Source of the DNA: Gammaproteobacteria bacterium
GTDB taxonomy: Bacteria > Pseudomonadota > Gammaproteobacteria > Pseudomonadales > Azotimanducaceae
Direction: 5' to 3'
Assembly: GCA_027293665.1 (NCBI GenBank)
Contig: JAPUFN010000326.1
Coordinates: 1 to 11,702 of the forward strand
DNA: 11,702 nucleotides
The notes beneath the pieces were generated by a model. It searched no databases and was not told the DNA's origin. It was given only the letters and a program-made list of their open reading frames with translations. Of this stretch, positions 7,254 to 11,702 are shown in pieces; the stretch's first letter is position 1, and each line of letters begins with the position of its first letter. The translations under genes were made by a program, and so were the position numbers.

Positions 7254-7283
7254 GACTCTGGAAGAGAGTCAGCGAGGTGTCAA
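7254..7283 (-). promoter_or_regulatory. Candidate promoter with a palindromic operator upstream of the GH20 operon
   Basis: On the minus strand a perfect TTGACA -35 hexamer lies at 7278-7283, with CAGAGT (3 of 6 matches to TATAAT) 17 bp downstream at 7255-7260. The perfect inverted repeat GACTCT-N5-AGAGTC (7254-7270) covers the -10 and much of the spacer, where a repressor would block polymerase. The rest of the 134-bp gap (7232-7365) to the divergent SIS gene shows only GC-rich dyads. The repeat is seen directly; promoter and operator roles are inferred. Confidence 0.35.
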
Positions 7284-7365
7284 TGCACAATGGAGCGGGG
7301 CGGCAAGCCCGATGCCGGTCAGCCGAACGCCGGCCGGCGCTGGACCTTGAGCAGGAGATTGCCAC

Positions 7366-8007
7366 ATGCCACCATGCAGCCTGCATTTTCCTGTCAGCTG
7401 GAAGCGAATGAACATAGAACAACGCATGCGGGCTGTATTGGCCGCCGAAGCACAGGCCATCAGCTCCATCGAAATCAACGAATCCTTCGTGCGAACGGTG
7501 GAGGTGATGAAAGACTGCGATGGAAAAATTCTGACGACGGGCATCGGCAAAGCCGGTTACATCGCCAACAAATTTGCCGCCACCCTCTGCTCCACAGCGA
7601 CGCCGGCTGTGTTTATCCATCCGGCCGAAGCGGCTCATGGCGATCTGGGCTTAGTGGATACCCACGACGTGATGATCGCTTTCTCCACCAGCGGTAAAAG
7701 CCGCGAAGTGCTGGAGATTCTCGAGCTCGCGCGTCACCTGGGAGTCGCGACGATCATCGGAATCACGTCTCATCCGGATTCCGAATTGCGCAATTTTTCC
7801 GACATCGTCCTGGACATGGGTGTCATCACCGAACCCTGTCCTCTCGGCCTTACCCCAAGTTCGAGCATGGCCGTGATGCTCGCGATCAGTGATGCAATCG
7901 CTCTTGCCTTGCTCGAAGTGAAAGGCGTTACCCGCGAGGACTACGGCTTGCGCCATCACGGCGGTTACCTCGGCCGAACAGCACGGGAAGATAACGCGCC
8001 ACACTGA
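7366..8007 (+). CDS. Single-domain SIS sugar-phosphate isomerase, KpsF/GutQ (arabinose-5-phosphate isomerase) type
   Basis: A 213-residue SIS-domain protein aligning with the N-terminal two-thirds of KdsD/GutQ/KpsF, which convert ribulose 5-phosphate and arabinose 5-phosphate. Visible landmarks are TGIGKAG (58-64), AEAAHGDLG (87-95), STSGKSRE (107-114), EPCPLGLTPSSS (156-167) and HHGGYLGR (197-204). The four E. coli KdsD catalytic residues (Lys59, Glu111, Glu152, His193) correspond to Lys62, Glu114, Glu156 and His197 here. The protein ends just after this motif, so both CBS domains of KdsD are absent. CBS-less enzymes with this activity are known, for example in Clostridium tetani. AGGAG at 7353-7357 lies 8 nt before the ATG at 7366, favouring this start over the ATG at 7408. 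It is divergent from the hexosaminidase operon. Its substrate may be a pentose phosphate or another sugar phosphate made by that pathway. Confidence 0.88.
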   Translation: MPPCSLHFPVSWKRMNIEQRMRAVLAAEAQAISSIEINESFVRTVEVMKDCDGKILTTGIGKAGYIANKFAATLCSTATPAVFIHPAEAAHGDLGLVDTHDVMIAFSTSGKSREVLEILELARHLGVATIIGITSHPDSELRNFSDIVLDMGVITEPCPLGLTPSSSMAVMLAISDAIALALLEVKGVTREDYGLRHHGGYLGRTAREDNAPH

Positions 8008-8047
8008 AACAATTCTTATCGGCGACGGGAAAATCGCGTACCGCCAA

Positions 8048-8929
8048 CTACGGCGCGAATTGCCGTTGACAGATACCAATGAATCGCCGGGCAACCTCTG
8101 ACAGCGCTTTGTGCTTTTTATAGTAAACGCCGACTTCCCGTTCAAAGCTGGAAATTTCAAGTCCCGGAATGTGATGATAACCGGGCGACTCCTCCAACAA
8201 TCGATCAGACATGTAGCTCAGACCCTTGCCCGCTTCACACAGGGCAAGGCGCAACTCCAGATGACTCACCTCCCAGACGTCGCCCACCAGATCCCGGATC
8301 CGCTCGCCACCACCGCGTTTGCTCGCGTTATCGAGATAGGATGTCAGAAGGGTCTGGCTGGCAATGCATTCCGCGGCATCGTTCATCAGCTCAGCAAATG
8401 ACGGATGATTTTCATGCACGGCAAGCAGCCGTTGTTCTGTGAAAAATGCAACACATTCGAAGTGACCGGGCATGCGTGACTGGAACGGACCGAAGGCCAG
8501 CTCCCAGCGATCCTCATCTACGCCGTAGACCATTTCCCGGCTCGGAGCGACATCGAGCTTGAGTCGCGTGAGCGGGTTTTTTTCGCAGAATTCCAACAGC
8601 AACTCCTTGCCGAAAAACCGATTGACCGTGCTGCTCATCGCGAGGTTCAACGTCGACAGCGCGCCGCTGCGAATGCGCTGAATATCATCGAGTGCCTGGT
8701 TTTCTTCGTTGATCACCATGCGGGTGAAACTGAACAGCCGCTTGCCCGCTTCGGTCAGTTCAAGATGGCGGCCACGCACCACGAGTTGTGTGTTGAGTTT
8801 GTGTTCGAGATTGGCTATCGCCTGGCTGACGGCTGATTGTGAAACCGCAAGTTTTTCGGCGGCGCGACTGAATCCGCCGGCTTCCACAACTGCCGCTAAA
8901 ATTCGAATTTCGTGACGCTCGATCTGCAT
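8048..8929 (-). CDS. LysR-family transcriptional regulator
   Basis: A 293-residue LysR-type regulator. The N-terminal winged helix-turn-helix is clear (residues 5-62): ILAAVVEAGGFSRAAEKLAVSQSAVSQAIANLE, with recognition helix near 28-40, followed by the wing LELTEAGKRL. A linker helix (about 65-90) leads to the effector-binding domain, which begins near LNLAMSSTVNRFF. LTTRs bind T-N11-A dyads as tetramers and usually control themselves and a divergent gene; the divergent gene here is the citrate-synthase-like gene, and the intergenic gap contains a fitting palindrome. The effector cannot be predicted. It is convergent with the SIS isomerase, 40 bp away, with no convincing terminator between. 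The ATG at 8929 has only a weak ribosome-binding site. Confidence 0.95.
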   Translation of the reverse strand: MQIERHEIRILAAVVEAGGFSRAAEKLAVSQSAVSQAIANLEHKLNTQLVVRGRHLELTEAGKRLFSFTRMVINEENQALDDIQRIRSGALSTLNLAMSSTVNRFFGKELLLEFCEKNPLTRLKLDVAPSREMVYGVDEDRWELAFGPFQSRMPGHFECVAFFTEQRLLAVHENHPSFAELMNDAAECIASQTLLTSYLDNASKRGGGERIRDLVGDVWEVSHLELRLALCEAGKGLSYMSDRLLEESPGYHHIPGLEISSFEREVGVYYKKHKALSEVARRFIGICQRQFAP

Positions 8930-8984
8930 GCGCCGAGCCTACCACCCGTCCCAGAGCGTCTCCACCTGTCGCTGGAGGCCTCCA

Positions 8985-9043
8985 CTTATCGTTCGATAAG
9001 GCATTCTTATGTGTAATTTATATGCATAAGTGCGGCTACTTAT
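8985..9043. promoter_or_regulatory. Candidate LysR operator array (CTTAT/ATAAG half-sites)
   Basis: The 190-bp gap between the LysR gene and the divergent citrate-synthase gene (8930-9119) has an AT-rich core. It contains the perfect dyad CTTATCGTTCGATAAG (8985-9000), which fits the LysR T-N11-A rule (T8986 to A8998), a second dyad CTTATG-N13-CATAAG (9006-9030) and a fifth half-site CTTAT (9039-9043). The first two CTTAT copies are 21 bp apart, about two helical turns. The AT-rich stretch 9014-9023 may hold a -10 element for either strand, but no convincing -35 partner was found. Confidence 0.5.
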
Positions 9044-9119
9044 TTCAGAAGTCGCACGCTCTGGGTCTGGCGTGACATTGCCGTTATCTTGGCCGGACTG
9101 TTTTGCCAGGAGAAAATTG

Positions 9120-10184
9120 ATGGATATATCCCGGGGCCTCGAAGGCGTGGTTGTCGACACCACGCGAATTTCGCTCGTCGACGGTGTCAACGGCGTGCTG
9201 AGTTATCGTGGCCGCAATGTTGAGAACCTGATCGACAAACCGTTCGGACACGTGGCCGCTCTTGTCGTCGATGGAGAATGTTCCGCGACGCTCAGCGAAT
9301 CGCTGCATGCTGCAAGTACGCTCTCCGAGCGCGAGACTGATCTGATCTGCGCGTTACCCGAGTCGACTCATCCAATGCACGTACTGCAGGGAGTTACCCC
9401 ACTGCTCGATGCAACCGAACATTTCGCCGAGCGCGGCGAAGCCGCCCAGGGATTTGCGGTTGCCGCGAAACTTCCCGCCATACTTGCCACATGCCTGCTC
9501 CGCCGACAGCCGGACACCAGCGCCGTGAGCGATCCAGCCGAACGCTTTCTGCGTCAGATTGGCGCGGCGGACTCAGCCATCGCGCGCGAAGCCTACAACG
9601 TGACGCAGATTCTGCAGATCGAACACAGCTTCAACGCGAGTACCTTCGTCGCCCGGGCTACAGCGAGCACGCTTGCACCGGTCGAAAACGCATTGTCGGC
9701 AGCGTTCGGCACGCTCCATGGACGATTGCACGGTGCCGCCGACGCAGTGGCATTGGCAACCGCCGATCAGGTCGGCCGGCCAGAGTGCGCAGCGGCTTTT
9801 GTCGATGAGTGCCTCGCGAACAAGATCAAGGTCATGGGCATGGGTCACCGCGAATATCGGGTGCTGGATCCGCGAGCCCGCCACCTCAAAACCCTGGCCG
9901 AATCGCTGTGCTCCGGAACTGAGCATGAGGTCACCTACCAGACTCTGGTCGCAATCGAGGCACGATTCACCGAGCGCATGGCCGCAGACGATAAATCGCT
10001 CTATGCAAACCTGGAGTTCTACAAAGGGGTCATCTACCGGACACTGGGTCTGCCGGATCGCTTCTTTACCGCGAATTTCGCGCTCGCCAGAGTCTTCGGT
10101 TATCTCGCTCACTTCATCGAAAGCCGTGAAGACAATCGCCTGGTGCGGCCCAAAGCGCACTACATAGGTCCGGCGATAGCTTAG
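9120..10184 (+). CDS. Citrate synthase family protein
   Basis: A 354-residue member of the citrate/2-methylcitrate synthase family, which condenses an acyl-CoA with oxaloacetate or a related 2-oxoacid. The start at 9120 follows AGGAGA (9108-9113) by 6 nt. Family motifs are HSFNASTFVARATAST (169-184), LHGRLHGAAD (199-208, catalytic His204), MGMGHREYRVLDPRA (239-253, His243) and the C-terminal FGYLAHFIESREDNRLVRPKAHYIG (326-350). Where the catalytic Asp is expected (NVDFYSG-like) the sequence is NLEFYKG, giving Glu299, and the usual ADH before the NASTF motif is IEH. The gene stands alone with a divergent LysR gene and does not look like the housekeeping enzyme. It may be a specialised (methyl)citrate or other acyl-CoA-condensing synthase. 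At about 354 residues it matches the short type II-like forms rather than the 430-residue E. coli form. Confidence 0.9.
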   Translation: MDISRGLEGVVVDTTRISLVDGVNGVLSYRGRNVENLIDKPFGHVAALVVDGECSATLSESLHAASTLSERETDLICALPESTHPMHVLQGVTPLLDATEHFAERGEAAQGFAVAAKLPAILATCLLRRQPDTSAVSDPAERFLRQIGAADSAIAREAYNVTQILQIEHSFNASTFVARATASTLAPVENALSAAFGTLHGRLHGAADAVALATADQVGRPECAAAFVDECLANKIKVMGMGHREYRVLDPRARHLKTLAESLCSGTEHEVTYQTLVAIEARFTERMAADDKSLYANLEFYKGVIYRTLGLPDRFFTANFALARVFGYLAHFIESREDNRLVRPKAHYIGPAIA

Positions 10185-10212
10185 GGTGCCACCGACCAAC
10201 TGCCACTCCCAG

Positions 10213-10611
10213 CTATTCGGGTGTGAGGGTCAATAAGAGGTCAGTGTCGACTGCGGCGAAGCCGATTTTTACGAACAGACCCCGCAGCGGCGTGCTCGCC
10301 ACGAATATTTCGCGTGCTCCCTTGGTTTCCGCCAGGCCGATCGCATGGCCGAGCAGCCAGCTGCCGAGGCCCTTGCGGCGGTAGCCTTCGGCGACCGAAA
10401 GATTGCGCAGCTGATAGCGCGTCGGCGTCATCGCCTCCACAACGTAGACGCCGATCACCACATCTTCGAGTTTGGCCACGCGCATGAACTCGGTGTGGGC
10501 ATAGGCGTTGACGCGAGCCTCATCCGGATCGGCGGCCAGTAGCAGATCCCAGGGAATTTCATCGCGGTAGGGCTTGTATATCGGAGTCTGCGAGGGCAGA
10601 AACCGGCTCAT
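10213..10611 (-). CDS. GNAT-family N-acetyltransferase
   Basis: A 132-residue acetyl-CoA-dependent N-acyltransferase. The core GNAT motif A is visible as LRNLSVAEGYRRKGLGSWLL (residues 68-87), where RRKGLG forms the pyrophosphate-binding loop; it is followed by the helix HAIGLAETKGAREI and the motif B region STPLRGLFVKIGF. The preceding strand VVIGVYVVEAM is also typical. It is a short, single-domain member with no signal peptide. It is the last gene of the minus-strand operon, 25 bp after the DUF7832-like gene, and convergent with the citrate synthase gene (28-bp gap, no hairpin seen). The acceptor substrate is unknown. Confidence 0.88.
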   Translation of the reverse strand: MSRFLPSQTPIYKPYRDEIPWDLLLAADPDEARVNAYAHTEFMRVAKLEDVVIGVYVVEAMTPTRYQLRNLSVAEGYRRKGLGSWLLGHAIGLAETKGAREIFVASTPLRGLFVKIGFAAVDTDLLLTLTPE

Positions 10612-10636
10612 CCCGGCAGCACTCGACGGACGCCGG

Positions 10637-11104
10637 TCACGACCAGAATTTCCACCATTTACTACCTCTGCTGCCAGCGCGACGACGCGATTTTTCTGCG
10701 CCGGCCATGTAGTGCCGGGTCAGGACCCGCGACAGTCGATCGTAGTGGGCCCAGTCGTCGGCTACGCCGTAGATGTCCTCACCGAATACCGCGCGAAAAT
10801 CATCTAAGAAAGCAGCGTAGTAGCGATCCGTGAACTGCCTGCCCTGTGCATTGAGGCAGTCGCTGGTCAGACGACCGCCACAACCTGCCACCAGCAGCTC
10901 GCTGCCGGTCACCTCCCGATAGCGCAATCGCAGCAGCAGCGTTTCGCAGCTCTGCTGCAGCTGCTCGCTGATCAGGTGCAAATTTACACACCACGCAAGA
11001 TACATCCCCATAGGCACACAGGCCCGTTCGATGCTGCCGGCCTCGCCTATGTGATGATCGATATCATCGTAGACAACGGCTGTTTGCGGCATCGCCTGCG
11101 CCAT
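10637..11104 (-). CDS. Hypothetical protein resembling DUF7832
   Basis: A 155-residue soluble protein. It begins with VVYDDIDHHIGEAGSIERACVPMGMYLAWCVN (9-40), continues with VTGSELLVAGCGGRLTSDCLNAQGRQFTDRYYAAFLDDF (65-103), and then has YGVADDWAHYDRLSRVLTRHY (111-131). This order of an N-terminal DDxxxH, a GMYLAW helix and a late YxVxDxWxxYDRL resembles proteins I recall under DUF7832, which have no established function. The C-terminus is basic and ends KWWKFWS, a Trp-rich tail often seen on small bacterial proteins and possibly membrane-associating. Its ATG is 3 bp after the stop of the upstream PLP enzyme, and the GNAT gene follows after 25 bp, so it belongs to that operon. The gene is real; the family name is tentative. 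Confidence 0.75.
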   Translation of the reverse strand: MAQAMPQTAVVYDDIDHHIGEAGSIERACVPMGMYLAWCVNLHLISEQLQQSCETLLLRLRYREVTGSELLVAGCGGRLTSDCLNAQGRQFTDRYYAAFLDDFRAVFGEDIYGVADDWAHYDRLSRVLTRHYMAGAEKSRRRAGSRGSKWWKFWS

Positions 11105-11107
11105 GAT

Positions 11108-11702
11108 TCAAAGCGCCCTTGCGAGATCGCGCAACAAATCCTCGGTCGACTCGATGCCGACACTCAACCGGATCAGCCCATCGCCTATGCCCACCTCGGC
11201 CCTTTTTTCAGCAGAGAGGCTGGCGTGGGTCATCAACCCTGGATGTTCGATCAGCGATTCCACCCCACCGAGGCTTTCCGCCAGCGTGAAGACTCTAACC
11301 TTCGACATGAGGGCTTTTGCAGCAGGCAATCCGCCTTTGATCGAAAATGCCAGCATGCCGCCGTGGCCCGACGTCTGGCGGCAGGCAAGTTCGTGCTGCG
11401 GATGGCTTGCAAGCCCCGGATACGCCACCCATTCCACTTGCGGATGCCCCTGGAGGAAGTCTGCAACGGCCAGTGCGTTCTTCGTGTGCGCCTGCATGCG
11501 TAGCGCCAGAGTCTTCAAGCTGCGCAGACACAGAAAAGCATCAAAAGCGCTCTGAATCCCGCCGAGCGACTGGTTGAGAAACTTCAGCTGCCCGCCGAGC
11601 TCTTCATCATCGGTGATCACAACACCGCCAATGAGATCGCTGTGGCCGTTGATGTACTTCGTCGTAGAGTGCAGCACCAGATCCGCACCCAGTGCGAGCG
11701 GT
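11108..11702 (-). CDS. PLP-dependent trans-sulfuration enzyme (MetB/cystathionine gamma-lyase family), C-terminal part (partial)
   Basis: The gene enters from the right edge; 198 residues are visible, about half of the usual 380-400. The frame is open to the edge, where it reads PLALGADLVLHSTTKYINGHSD, the classic PLP-lysine motif of Cys/Met-metabolism enzymes; the Lys of STTKY forms the internal aldimine. Later landmarks are AYPGLASHPQHELA, SLGGVESLIEHPGLMTHAS and DGLIRLSVGIES, all conserved in cystathionine gamma-synthase, beta-lyase and gamma-lyase. The visible half does not separate MetB from gamma-lyase, though SLGGVESLIEHP is usual for both. It is the first gene in view of a minus-strand operon: the next start is 3 bp after its stop. 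Confidence 0.93.
   Translation of the reverse strand, partial: PLALGADLVLHSTTKYINGHSDLIGGVVITDDEELGGQLKFLNQSLGGIQSAFDAFLCLRSLKTLALRMQAHTKNALAVADFLQGHPQVEWVAYPGLASHPQHELACRQTSGHGGMLAFSIKGGLPAAKALMSKVRVFTLAESLGGVESLIEHPGLMTHASLSAEKRAEVGIGDGLIRLSVGIESTEDLLRDLARAL

Noticed and set aside
7329..7338. GCCGGCCGGC palindrome upstream of the SIS gene
   Set aside because: A short all-GC palindrome is expected by chance in this base composition and lies away from any promoter elements I can see.
8015..8021. CTTATCG between the SIS and LysR genes, matching the operator half-site
   Set aside because: A single half-site without its inverted partner, at the 3' ends of convergent genes; probably chance.
8008..8047. 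Possible terminator between the convergent SIS and LysR genes
   Set aside because: Only a 4-bp GCGA/TCGC stem with a long loop and no T-run; too weak to call.
9573..10199. Minus-strand open frame of 208 codons opposite the citrate synthase gene
   Set aside because: Shadow of a gene whose plus-strand motifs are unambiguous; no ribosome-binding site or family pattern.

Overview
The window reads as chromosomal DNA of a free-living, moderately GC-rich Gram-negative bacterium, most likely a gammaproteobacterium. The grounds are a lipoprotein signal with a lipobox, a DUF2970 membrane protein (a family typical of beta- and gammaproteobacteria), a KpsF/GutQ-type SIS protein and a LysR regulator. The species cannot be named from the sequence. 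There are no RNA genes, insertion sequences, CRISPR arrays or phage genes. Genes are tightly packed, with several 4-8 bp overlaps.

Left block (1-2502). A phytanoyl-CoA-dioxygenase-like (PhyH) gene on the minus strand is coupled by an ATGA overlap to a lipoprotein that runs off the left edge and appears to lead into a TonB C-terminal-like domain. Divergent from it, on the plus strand, lie a 93-residue conserved small protein, a second and different PhyH oxygenase, and a DUF2970 membrane protein. The block ends at a near-perfect hairpin that holds the stop codons of both convergent genes.

Central block (2500-8007). This is the most interesting part. A four-gene minus-strand operon runs GH20 beta-N-acetylhexosaminidase (no signal peptide) > N-acetylhexosamine-kinase-like phosphotransferase > short-chain dehydrogenase with a substituted catalytic tetrad > cytosolic CE4 deacetylase of the HpPgdA type. 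Neighbours overlap or sit about 20 bp apart. Divergent from the operon is a single-domain sugar-phosphate isomerase (SIS, KpsF/GutQ type) that keeps all four arabinose-5-phosphate isomerase catalytic residues but has no CBS domains. Together they suggest an intracellular route that frees an amino sugar from an imported oligosaccharide or glycoconjugate, phosphorylates it at C1 and modifies it by deacetylation, isomerisation or redox chemistry. That pathway is inferred from gene content. A 17-bp palindrome sits between candidate -35 and -10 elements upstream of the operon.

Right block (8008-11702). A LysR regulator is divergent from a citrate-synthase-family gene, and the 190-bp gap between them carries an array of CTTAT/ATAAG half-sites including a perfect 16-bp palindrome. 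Convergent with the citrate synthase is a minus-strand operon of a PLP-dependent trans-sulfuration enzyme (runs off the right edge), a small protein resembling DUF7832 and a GNAT acetyltransferase.
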